Assembly: GCA_037443785.1 (NCBI GenBank)
Contig: JBBINR010000030.1
Span: 1-40,989 of the forward strand
Length of the DNA: 40,989 nt
Origin: JAQUOA01 sp037443785
GTDB lineage: Bacteria > Bacteroidota > Ignavibacteria > UBA10030 > UBA8401
Direction of reading: 5' to 3'
In this document: in pieces, positions 26,118 through 32,548 of the stretch
Numbering within the stretch: position 1 is the stretch's first letter
How the letters are laid out: each line of letters begins with the position of its first letter
Program-made: the position numbers and the translations under genes
The notes under the pieces: generated by a model
The model's input: only the letters and a program-made list of their open reading frames with translations
Database searches by the model: none
Told to the model about the DNA's origin: nothing

Positions 26118-26816
26118 ATGAAATCCCTCATTACCGGACACCTCGAAAAAATCTCCAGCAAAGTTTTTGATGACTACCATCAGGAGATAACACAGCTTGC
26201 AGGGAAACATCACGGCGTGTATGCGCTGTATAAAAAGAATAGTTTGTATTATGTCGGTCTGGCAATAGACCTGCACAAGAGAGTAAAGCATCATCTTAAA
26301 GACAAGCATGCCGCAAAGTGGGACAGGTTTAGCTTATACCTTATCAACGACGTAGAGCATCTGAGAGAATTAGAATCGCTTCTTATCCATATCTCGCATC
26401 CCAAAGGGAACAACCAGCTCGGCAGGTTCTCAAAATCAAAATCGCTGCAGCGCGAGTTAAAGCAATTAGTCCGTGCAAAGAACAAAGCGAAAGAGGCATC
26501 AATCTTCGGCATTGCAAAAACGGAAAAGAAAAAAGATACATCAAAACTGTTTGCGAAGTATCGCTCAAAGCCCACCAAGCCCGGTTTGAAAGGAATTCTT
26601 TCTGCAGGGACAGAAATTTTTGCTCCGTATAAAGGGACAACATACAGTGCAACCGTAACGGAAGAAGGAAAGATTTTATATGATGGGAAGGTGTTTAACT
26701 CACCCTCTGCTGTGGGAAAATTTATACGCGGTGGCAAAGCAACCAATGGCTGGAGGTTCTGGAAGTTTAGAAATTCCAAAGGTAAAGAAGAACAGTTACG
26801 AACTTTAATGAAATAA
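26118..26816 (+). CDS. GIY-YIG nuclease with C-terminal RAMA-like domain
   Basis: 232 residues. Residues ~30-120 are a GIY-YIG domain: GVYALYKKNSLYYVGLAIDL gives the two signature triplets as GVY and YVG, followed by the conserved Arg in HKRVKHHL and the catalytic Glu in LRELESLLI. A Lys-rich linker leads to residues ~155-225, with ILSAGTEIFAPYKGTTYSA, SPSAVGKFIRGGKATNGWRF and W. This matches the RAMA/DUF2924-like fold often attached to DNA-modification enzymes and proposed to read modified adenine. Together these suggest a nuclease directed by DNA state. The nearby N6-adenine methylase makes a link to that modification attractive, but this is inference. Codon use and start context are ordinary. 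Confidence 0.82.
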   Translation: MKSLITGHLEKISSKVFDDYHQEITQLAGKHHGVYALYKKNSLYYVGLAIDLHKRVKHHLKDKHAAKWDRFSLYLINDVEHLRELESLLIHISHPKGNNQLGRFSKSKSLQRELKQLVRAKNKAKEASIFGIAKTEKKKDTSKLFAKYRSKPTKPGLKGILSAGTEIFAPYKGTTYSATVTEEGKILYDGKVFNSPSAVGKFIRGGKATNGWRFWKFRNSKGKEEQLRTLMK

Positions 26817-26821
26817 TATTT

Positions 26822-26914
26822 ATGTGCGGCCGCTATGTTCTCATCGATGGTAAAATACTCTTTGCAGTCACAGCGCAATTGCAAACATGGCGCAACGAGA
26901 GCGGCAACCCCCTC
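26822..26914 (+). pseudogene. 5' stub of an SRAP (YedK/HMCES-like) gene, copy 1
   Basis: The stub starts MCGRYVLIDGKILFAV and keeps the catalytic Cys2 of SOS-response-associated peptidases, which crosslink abasic sites in single-stranded DNA. The full family is about 200-230 residues; here homology stops after ~30 residues (NESGNP) where palindromic repeat DNA begins. The frame stays open through the repeat to 27082, but that part is not SRAP-like. A second stub with the same breakpoint and five substitutions in 93 bases lies at 29400-29492. Confidence 0.75.
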
Positions 26915-26985
26915 TTTAGTTCTCCCCCTAATAGGGGGAGAATGCTCATTCCCTCCCCTGTAAGGGGAGGGTTAGGGTGGGGTCG
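26915..26985. repeat. 71-nt palindromic repeat pair, copy 1
   Basis: Two palindromes, CTCCCCCTAATAGGGGGAG and CCCTCCCCTGTAAGGGGAGGG, followed by TTAGGGTGGGGT. The same 71 bases occur at 29555-29625 with two differences, and the second palindrome plus GGGTGGGGT recurs at about 27538-27575. It separates the SRAP stub from the DUF559 gene. Confidence 0.8.
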
Positions 26986-26996
26986 AATACTTGAAT

Positions 26997-27395
26997 ATGA
27001 AACAACAGCCGAAATATTTTCTTCAGACATCAAAATCTACCATAGCCAAAGCACGGGTGCTTCGCAAACAAATGACACCTGAAGAAAGAATGTTATGGTC
27101 TCGCTTGCGTGGTAAATCATTTGGAGTGCAATTCAGAAAACAGGTGCCGTTCGGCCCTTATATTCTGGATTTCTTTTCCCTCTCACTGAAACTTGCCATA
27201 GAACTTGACGGCGACCAGCACTACGAAAAAGAAGCACAAGAATACGATCACGCTCGTGATGACTATTTACGTTCGCATGGTATAACGGTACTTCGTTTTC
27301 GCAATCGTGAAATAAAAACCAATCTGGATGGTGTTATGACGGTCATTTGGAGCCGATGCAAAGGAGAAATAAAAATTGCAGAGGGAAAAGGGTAA
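26997..27395 (+). CDS. DUF559 (Vsr-like PD-(D/E)xK) endonuclease
   Basis: 132 residues from the ATG at 26997; an in-frame TTG six bases earlier is not needed. The domain is complete and of usual length: MTPEERMLWSRLRGK, FGVQFRKQVPFGPYILDFF, KLAIELDGDQHYE and ITVLRFRNREI. IELDGDQH carries the acidic residues expected of the very-short-patch-repair-like nuclease fold. Its biological role is unknown across the family. Here it directly follows palindromic repeats and an SRAP stub, and is followed by a perfect terminator and a large palindrome cluster. A truncated copy of its 5' end lies at 29636. The association of gene and repeats suggests a functional link. Confidence 0.9.
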   Translation: MKQQPKYFLQTSKSTIAKARVLRKQMTPEERMLWSRLRGKSFGVQFRKQVPFGPYILDFFSLSLKLAIELDGDQHYEKEAQEYDHARDDYLRSHGITVLRFRNREIKTNLDGVMTVIWSRCKGEIKIAEGKG

Positions 27396-27461
27396 AATTT
27401 AATCGTGTCCCCAAACTCCCGTTTGTGAACACTCACTTCTCAAAACTCAATTTTTAAAACC

Positions 27462-27490
27462 AAAAGGTGCGGAACATTCCGCACCTTTTT
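27462..27490 (+). terminator. Terminator downstream of the DUF559 gene
   Basis: A perfect 13-bp stem, AAAAGGTGCGGAA (27462-27474) with TTCCGCACCTTTT (27478-27490), around a CAT loop, with T residues after it. It can act in both directions. Confidence 0.85.
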
Positions 27491-27495
27491 CTATA

Positions 27496-27925
27496 TTCTC
27501 CCCCTTTTTTAAGGGGGAGATACAGAGGGGGTTTCCCCTCCCTCCCCTGTAAGGGGAGGGATTAAGGGTGGGGTTACTTCGGCTGTGTTGTCGCTAGCGG
27601 CGCAGGTTCCTCTTTCGCACTCGCCGCTTAGTGTGGGATAAAATATATCCCTCCTTTGAAAGGGGGCAGTCATGTTTTAACATGACGGGGGGATGTCACC
27701 CCCCTTGTATATTTTCTCCCCTATAAGGGGAGATGTCTCGACGAAGTTTGTCGAGACAGAGGGGTTTTGTGCATAAACGAATGTCTATCCGCCTTTGGCG
27801 GAACGGGGAAATCCCCCTTTGAAGGTTTATCCGCCACGTTTTTTGGCGGAGAGTGTCCCAGTTTTAATGGAACGGGGAAATCCCCCTTTGAAGGGGGTGT
27901 CACGTTTTTTGTGACGGGGGATGTT
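27496..27925. repeat. Cluster of nested palindromic repeats with variable hairpins
   Basis: This stretch has no gene and consists of C/G-run palindromes: CTCCCCCTTTTTTAAGGGGGAG, CCCTCCCCTGTAAGGGGAGGG, CCCTCCTTTGAAAGGGGG, CTCCCCTATAAGGGGAG and two of CCCCCTTTGAAGG type. Between a palindrome and the following GGGG(G)AT/T come differing small hairpins: TCATGTTTTAACATGA, GTCTCGACGAAGTTTGTCGAGAC, TCCGCCTTTGGCGGA, TCCGCCACGTTTTTTGGCGGA and GTCACGTTTTTTGTGAC. ACGGGGAAATCCCCCTTTGA occurs twice. The hairpin with ACG-T6 reappears inverted at 29493-29513. Confidence 0.8.
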
Positions 27926-27929
27926 ATAC

Positions 27930-28300
27930 CATCAAATTTTCGCTAAAAACAAAACTTTCTTCTAAAAAATCATTTTTTTTGCCAAACAAGTCATTTTTTA
28001 GTCCAAACGGATCATTTTTTTCTCTAAAAACTCATTCTTTACCTCAAACGAATCATTCTTTAGCCCAAACCGAAGAGAGTTTAGCTCAATCGAAGCATTT
28101 TTTTGCTTAAAAAATCATTGTCTAGTTCAAACAAGAGACAGTTCAGTCCAAACGAATCATTTTTTTGTTCAAACGAGTCATTGTTCACCCCGTACGAACG
28201 ATTTTTTCTTCTAAAAACTCATTGGTCAGTTCATCCGAGACATAGTTCATCCCATCTGAACGACTGTTGAGTCCGTACGAATGATTTTTTTTCTTGAAAA
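27930..28300 (-). repeat. Degenerate ~21-nt tandem array, heptad-coding in pieces on the minus strand
   Basis: About eighteen units of 19-23 bases with the plus-strand form CAAACGAATCATTTTTTAGTC. No unit is exact and no full gene is open. Read on the minus strand, short pieces are in heptad register: 28191-28081 gives GVNNDSFEQKNDSFGLN..., 28066-27998 gives GLKNDSFEVKNEFLEKK... and 28004-27924 gives GLKNDLFGKKNDFLEE.... The pieces are separated by frame changes and stops. The T-runs recur every ~21 bases, about two helical turns. It is either a decayed 7-residue-repeat gene or a phased structural array. Confidence 0.65.
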
Positions 28301-28572
28301 AAGAGTCTTTAGTTCACCAAAGACTTTTTAGTGGAGAGACGAAGAGTTCTTTATACCAAACAAAGATTAATACTGAAAGGTTAAGCATTCCCAAACACAA
28401 CAAAAGAATTTTAGGTCCCGCCGGAAGCATAACGGCACAGATAGAACAAATTAATCCAGAAGACAAAGTAGAATTCTACAAAGATATTTCATAAGTTTAG
28501 GCAGTTGAAGAAACAGTGGCGAGTGCATACCCAGCCTGCCAATAATCCAAACACTCAAGCACACACTATTTA

Positions 28573-28662
28573 TCTCGTTCCCAAACTCGGTTTGGGAACA
28601 TTTGTTCGAGAAACATCGTTTTATTGTATAATTTACCGTTCCCAACGGAACATTGGGAACGA
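28573..28662. repeat. Inverted repeat of the CTCGTTCCCA type
   Basis: CTCGTTCCCAAAC with GTTTGGGAAC forms one hairpin, and GTTCCCAACGGAACATTGGGAAC another; the outer ends CTCGTTCCCA (28573-28582) and TGGGAACGAG (28653-28662) are perfect inverses. It abuts the 5' end of the HNH remnant. The 28301-28572 stretch before it shows no gene I can support. Confidence 0.65.
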
Positions 28663-28784
28663 GATGGAAGATAGAAGAAATGGAAGCAGACCATAAAAAA
28701 CCATGGCACAAAGGTGGCAAAACAATTACTGAAAACTGTCAAATGCTCTGTAAAGATGACAATAGAATAATATCGGGAAAGTAA
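28663..28784 (+). pseudogene. C-terminal remnant of an HNH endonuclease
   Basis: The frame reads IEEMEADHKKPWHKGGKT, then ITENCQMLCKDDNR, and stops at 28782-28784. EADH-x-PWxKGGKT-x-ENCQMLCK is the typical final part of HNH nucleases, with the metal-binding DH and the closing Asn. The upstream part of the domain is missing; the frame runs back into the GGGAACGAG repeat and meets a stop at 28629. The repeat appears to have replaced the 5' portion. Confidence 0.7.
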
Positions 28785-28856
28785 AAAACGGCACACAACA
28801 CGGCAAACAGTAATCTCAATCATCAATCATCCATCAACATCACAAGGGGTCTTGCT

Positions 28857-29324
28857 ATGAAATTCCAAACTGCAGTTGTACTGACGCTTCTCTGCTTCAT
28901 CTCATTGTCAGAATTATATGCTCAATCGGATGCGCCGCCGCCGTTGACATTCAACCATATGGCATTGTCGGTAAGAGATGTTAATCGTTCAGCAGATTTT
29001 TATAAAAATATCTTAGGACTGCAGGAAATAACAAATAGAGCAAAGATGGAAGGCATCAGATGGTTTTCTTTAGGAGAAGGAAAAGAATTACACTTGATCT
29101 CCATTGTAAAAGATACTGTTATTATAAACAAGGCTGTACATTTAGCGTTAACAACGACAAACTTTGACAATTTATTAAAAGTTCTTAGTGCGAATAACAT
29201 AGTTTATTCTGACTGGCCAGGAACAGTGAACAAAGTAAACATTAGGGCTGACGGAATTAAGCAAGTCTTTTTCCAAGACCCGAATGGATATTGGATTGAA
29301 GTAAATAGCGTCGGACAAAAATAA
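28857..29324 (+). CDS. Exported VOC-superfamily (glyoxalase/dioxygenase-like) protein
   Basis: 155 residues with a signal peptide (MKFQTAVVLTLLCFISLS, cleavage near LYAQS), unusual because most VOC proteins are cytoplasmic. The paired beta-alpha-beta-beta-beta halves are visible: FNHMALSVRDVNRSADFYKN with His as a likely metal ligand, GKELHLISI, then KAVHLALTTTNFDNLLKVL and VFFQDPNGYWIEVN with the terminal Glu. These are the positions that hold the metal in glyoxalase I and related dioxygenases. Substrate unknown. It stands alone between the HNH remnant and the second SRAP stub. Confidence 0.85.
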   Translation: MKFQTAVVLTLLCFISLSELYAQSDAPPPLTFNHMALSVRDVNRSADFYKNILGLQEITNRAKMEGIRWFSLGEGKELHLISIVKDTVIINKAVHLALTTTNFDNLLKVLSANNIVYSDWPGTVNKVNIRADGIKQVFFQDPNGYWIEVNSVGQK

Positions 29325-29399
29325 GAAACCTTTGTTCGCAAAAGTCAGAGGTACTCAATGTTAACGCGCTCGCATACCATCGATGTAAGGGATAAATTT

Positions 29400-29492
29400 A
29401 TGTGCGGCCGCTACGTTCTTATCGATGGTAAAATGCTCTTTGCAGTCTCGGCGCAATTGCAAACATGGCGCAACGAGAGCGGCAACCCCCTC
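29400..29492 (+). pseudogene. 5' stub of an SRAP gene, copy 2
   Basis: 93 bases matching 26822-26914 with five substitutions, starting MCGRYVLIDGKMLFAV and ending at the same base (AACCCCCTC). Two of the four changed codons are synonymous. Here the stub is followed by a 62-nt unit that copy 1 lacks. Confidence 0.75.
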
Positions 29493-29554
29493 TCCGCCAA
29501 AAAGCGTGGCGGACAAGTTAATCTCCCCCTTGCAGGGGGAGTGATAACCCCCTC
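29493..29554. repeat. 62-nt double-hairpin unit present only in copy 2
   Basis: The unit starts TCCGCCAAAAAGCGTGGCGGA (hairpin one), then CTCCCCCTTGCAGGGGGAG (hairpin two), and ends with AACCCCCTC (29546-29554). An identical AACCCCCTC (29484-29492) lies just before it. Copy 1 at 26906-26914 has a single AACCCCCTC joined directly to the downstream sequence, so it represents the site without the unit. Confidence 0.8.
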
Positions 29555-29625
29555 TTTAGTTCTCCCCCTAATAGGGGGAGAATGCGCATTCCCTCCCCTG
29601 TAAGGGGAGGGTCAGGGTGGGGTCG
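29555..29625. repeat. 71-nt palindromic repeat pair, copy 2
   Basis: The same two palindromes as at 26915-26985 (69 of 71 bases identical), again followed by the start of a DUF559 gene. Confidence 0.8.
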
Positions 29626-29635
29626 GACAGCGAAT

Positions 29636-29716
29636 ATGAAACAACAGCCAAAATTCTTTCTTCAAGCATCAAAATCTACCATAGCCAACGCACGGGAACG
29701 TTCGCACGCGGCTTAG
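29636..29716 (+). pseudogene. Truncated DUF559 gene, copy 2
   Basis: The first ~67 bases match the start of the intact DUF559 gene (MKQQPKFFLQASKSTIANAR against MKQQPKYFLQTSKSTIAKAR). Similarity ends near 29702 and a stop follows at 29714. The nuclease core is absent, so this is a stub. Confidence 0.75.
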
Positions 29717-29780
29717 TTCCAGTCCGTTAGTCCGCCCGCCTTCGGCGTTCCTACATCATGCAAGTAGTGTGAGACAACAA

Positions 29781-30305
29781 ATGAAATTTTCAGTAGAAAA
29801 ATCGATCGAAATCCTTCAACGTACCCCCGGCACGCTCGATGCAATGCTTACCAACGTTTCTTCCGAATGGGCATTAAGAAATGAGGGGAAAGGGACGTGG
29901 AGTGCCTATGATATTGTCGGCCATCTTATCCACGGAGAAAAAACTGACTGGGTTCCAAGAATGAAGATTATTCTTTCAAAGAATTCCGATAAAAATTTCC
30001 AGCCATTTGATCGCAACGCACAATTTCGCAATAGCCGGGGTAAGTCGTTAGAAGAGCTTCTGAAGGAATTTCGAACACTGCGGAAGAAAAACATACTCCT
30101 CTTACGCTCAATGAAGCTTACCAAAAAGAAATTGTCTCAAAAAGGAATTCACCCAACCTTTGGAGAAGTTACCCTTTCTCAGCTTCTTGCCGCCTGGACG
30201 GTGCACGACCTTGATCACCTCTCACAGATTTCCCGTGTCCTCGCTAAGCAATATAAAGTTGAGGTTGGACCGTGGAGAGAGTTTCTAAAAATCCTCCACC
30301 TATAA
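29781..30305 (+). CDS. DinB-family protein
   Basis: 174 residues from the ATG at 29781; a GTG at 29769 would add four residues. The sequence is four-helix in character with the DinB-like metal positions HLIHGEKTDW (about residue 48) and WTVHDLDHLSQISRV (about residue 147), giving three well-placed histidines. DinB/YfiT-type proteins include thiol-dependent metal enzymes, but the substrate cannot be told. A Lys-rich stretch (LTKKKLSQKG) lies before the last helix pair. It follows the DUF559 stub and is 49 bases before the epimerase gene on the same strand. Confidence 0.85.
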   Translation: MKFSVEKSIEILQRTPGTLDAMLTNVSSEWALRNEGKGTWSAYDIVGHLIHGEKTDWVPRMKIILSKNSDKNFQPFDRNAQFRNSRGKSLEELLKEFRTLRKKNILLLRSMKLTKKKLSQKGIHPTFGEVTLSQLLAAWTVHDLDHLSQISRVLAKQYKVEVGPWREFLKILHL

Positions 30306-30354
30306 TGAACTGTGAAGCAGACAAACATCTTTCATAAAATCAAAAAAATTATCT

Positions 30355-31089
30355 ATGTCGAACATCGTGAAGAAAAGAATTCTTGTTGCCGGTGCCGGTG
30401 GTGCTGTTGGTCGAAGACTTTGTCCCTTATTAATTGCAGATGGCTGGCACGTCATTGGGACAACCCGCTCAATTGAAAAAGCAAAAGATCTTCGTGCTAT
30501 CGGAGTCGAGCCCGCAATTGTTGATGTGTATGATGAAAAAGCATTGAACACTGTTGTTGCTAGCGCGCAGGCAAAGATTATCATCCATCAACTTACCGAT
30601 CTTCCTCCGGCGCTTGATCCGGCGAAGATGCCGGAAGCGAGAATTCGTAATGCCCGCATTCGTGACATCGGCACACGCAACGTAATTGCGTCCGCGGTCG
30701 CCAATGGGGTGGAGCGGATGGTGGTTCAAAGTATTGCCTTTGCCTATGCGCCGGGAGCGACGCCGTATCATGAAGACTCACCGATCAGCATCGATTCTAT
30801 CGCACAGTTCGAACGGCAAGTGCTTAACGCTCCATTCCTTGGAATTATTCTGCGCTATGGAAAATTCTACGGCCCGGGAACGGGATTCGATAATCCGCCA
30901 AGTGACGGACCGCTGCATGTCGATGCCGCCGCCGATGCTGCGCGTCGAGCAGTTACTCGAGGAATGGCAGGGGTCTATAATATAGCCGAAAACGACGGAA
31001 CGATTTCAAGTCAGAAAGCAATTGTTGAATTAGGTTGGAATCCGGATTTCCGATTGCCGAATAATCTAAACCACAATCATAACAAATGA
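30355..31089 (+). CDS. NAD(P)-dependent epimerase/dehydratase-like protein (extended SDR)
   Basis: 244 residues with the Rossmann motif GAGGAVGRRL near residue 13 and the following strand ending in TTRS, typical of extended short-chain dehydrogenases that prefer NADP. VQSIAFAYAPG is at the place of the catalytic Ser/Tyr region, but the usual Y-x-x-x-K pair is not clear. RYGKFYGPG and a substrate-side DGPLHVDAAADAARRAV follow, as in nucleoside-diphosphate-sugar epimerase-like proteins. The protein is somewhat short for the family and its substrate is unknown. Its stop overlaps the start of the hydrolase gene by four bases (ATGA), so the two are coupled. Confidence 0.82.
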   Translation: MSNIVKKRILVAGAGGAVGRRLCPLLIADGWHVIGTTRSIEKAKDLRAIGVEPAIVDVYDEKALNTVVASAQAKIIIHQLTDLPPALDPAKMPEARIRNARIRDIGTRNVIASAVANGVERMVVQSIAFAYAPGATPYHEDSPISIDSIAQFERQVLNAPFLGIILRYGKFYGPGTGFDNPPSDGPLHVDAAADAARRAVTRGMAGVYNIAENDGTISSQKAIVELGWNPDFRLPNNLNHNHNK

Positions 31090-31952
31090 AGAAATATTCT
31101 ATGCGCAGATTATTATTGAGTTTCGGCGTGACGGTCTTAGTTGCTTTCTCCGCTCTCGGACAAAAAACAATCGTGTATGGATCAAATCCTCAAGCCGGAC
31201 ACGTTGTTCATGTCAACGATATTCGTTTACATTATGAAGTTTATGGGAACGGCCATCCGCTTGTTCTCATGCACGGCAACGGAGGGTGGATCAACGATCT
31301 TCGCAATCAAATTCCGGAATTCGCAAAGTATTTCAAAGTGATTGCGGTCGACAGCAGAGCACAAGGATTTTCCACGGACTCTGATAAGGAATTATCGTTT
31401 TCGCTCATGGCTTCAGACGTAGCCCAACTGCTTGATTCTTTAAAGATTGACAGCGCCTATGTTCTTGGATGGAGCGATGGAGGCATCGTTGGACTTGAAC
31501 TTGGACTCAGGTATCCAAAAAAAATTGCAAAGCTGGTGACCGTGGGTGCTAATTTCGTTCCTGATTCCACCGCACTTCCAGCCGCGATGATTGAAGAGAT
31601 GAAAACTTTTTCGTTTGCCAAACTTGATTCAGCGACGCAGCGCGACATCATCGCACATTCGCATTTTCCTGAACGGGCCGGACTCATTTTTGACAAGTTA
31701 AATAGATTGGATCTCTATCATCCTCATTTTACCATTGAGCAGCTGCATTCTATCAACGTTCCAACGCTGGTCATGGCGGGAGACCACGACATTATTATCG
31801 ATACGCATACGCTGAAATTATTTCATGCGCTTCCTCACGCTGAGCTGTGCATTATGCCCGGCGCAGGTCACGGATTTCTTCTAACGCATCCATCTCTCGC
31901 AAATGAAATCATTAAGAATTTTCTCTTGACTGCATACAAAGATACACATTGA
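31086..31952 (+). CDS. Exported alpha/beta hydrolase
   Basis: 288 residues with a signal peptide (RRLLLSFGVTVLVAFSALGQ). The fold shows the oxyanion motif LMHGNGGWIND, the nucleophile elbow VLGWSDGGIVG (Gly-x-Ser-x-Gly), the acid near AGDHDIIID and the catalytic His in GAGHGFLLTHP. Cap-domain residues lie between about 165 and 225. The architecture fits esterases, lactonases or haloperoxidase-like hydrolases. Coupled to the upstream epimerase-like gene by an ATGA overlap, so the two products probably work on related compounds. The 218 bases after it hold no gene. Confidence 0.87.
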   Translation: MKKYSMRRLLLSFGVTVLVAFSALGQKTIVYGSNPQAGHVVHVNDIRLHYEVYGNGHPLVLMHGNGGWINDLRNQIPEFAKYFKVIAVDSRAQGFSTDSDKELSFSLMASDVAQLLDSLKIDSAYVLGWSDGGIVGLELGLRYPKKIAKLVTVGANFVPDSTALPAAMIEEMKTFSFAKLDSATQRDIIAHSHFPERAGLIFDKLNRLDLYHPHFTIEQLHSINVPTLVMAGDHDIIIDTHTLKLFHALPHAELCIMPGAGHGFLLTHPSLANEIIKNFLLTAYKDTH

Positions 31953-32170
31953 AGTTGATGAAATCGGATTTATCACTCGGATATAACGCAATTTTACTTT
32001 TTGTTTCACCACCATTCCTGCGAATAGAATTAGCCCGCTTCCTAAGACTGCAAAACTTCTGTGGGAAAAGACGAATTTTTAGCGATCTTTGCCCTCCTTA
32101 CTGTGGTACATCGTTTGCATCGTTGTAGGCAATACATCCTGTCTCATCCGCAGCTCACGAAAGGGTTGAT

Positions 32171-32437
32171 ATGGTTAACGCAAAAGAACGTATGCACAAT
32201 TCGATCGAACACATTGTTCTTGATGTAGTCAAAGTGCAAGATGTGTCAATCCAGCTTTCCCGAGAAATTTACGGTTTGCATGTTGCCAAAGAACATGAGC
32301 AAACTCTTGCGGCGATGAAACAGCAGATCTCCGATCTCCAAATGCAATTGAAGCAGATGCAGGAATTTCTGTACTCGTGCGAGAGCCGCGTTGTTGTGCC
32401 GGACGAACGCATGACCGAAATTGATGTAGCGATGTAA
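32171..32437 (+). CDS. Small coiled-coil protein
   Basis: 88 residues, ATG preceded by GAAAGGGTTGAT. The middle (EHEQTLAAMKQQISDLQMQL and KQMQEFL) has heptad spacing and should form a coiled coil. The C-terminus is acidic. No family is recognised. It is 111 bases ahead of hoxE with a hairpin in between, so it is probably a separate transcript. Codon use is like its neighbours, which supports a real gene. Confidence 0.5.
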   Translation: MVNAKERMHNSIEHIVLDVVKVQDVSIQLSREIYGLHVAKEHEQTLAAMKQQISDLQMQLKQMQEFLYSCESRVVVPDERMTEIDVAM

Positions 32438-32452
32438 ACCGTTTTCTTACGC

Positions 32453-32479
32453 ACACTCATGTTGTGACGGAATGAGTGT
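32453..32479 (+). terminator. Weak hairpin between the coiled-coil gene and hoxE
   Basis: ACACTCAT (32453-32460) pairs with ATGAGTGT (32472-32479) around an 11-base loop, 15 bases after the stop. There is no T-run, so it may only slow transcription or act in the hox leader. Confidence 0.35.
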
Positions 32480-32548
32480 CAAGGCAATTCATGCTTCAAA
32501 CGTCACACATCTTACCTAAATCTTCTCTCTACTCAACAGAGGATTACT

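Noticed and set aside
26822..27082. A complete 86-residue gene starting MCGRYV
   Set aside because: Only the first ~30 residues resemble SRAP; the rest is translated palindromic repeat, and the second copy diverges at that point.
27930..28300. A CRISPR array
   Set aside because: Units are ~21 bases, all degenerate, with no exact repeat and no separate spacers; no cas gene is near.
28294..28494. A 66-residue plus-strand gene ending in EDKVEFYKDIS
   Set aside because: It starts at TTG inside the tandem array, has no ribosome site and no recognisable domain; the C-terminal half looks protein-like but cannot be supported alone.
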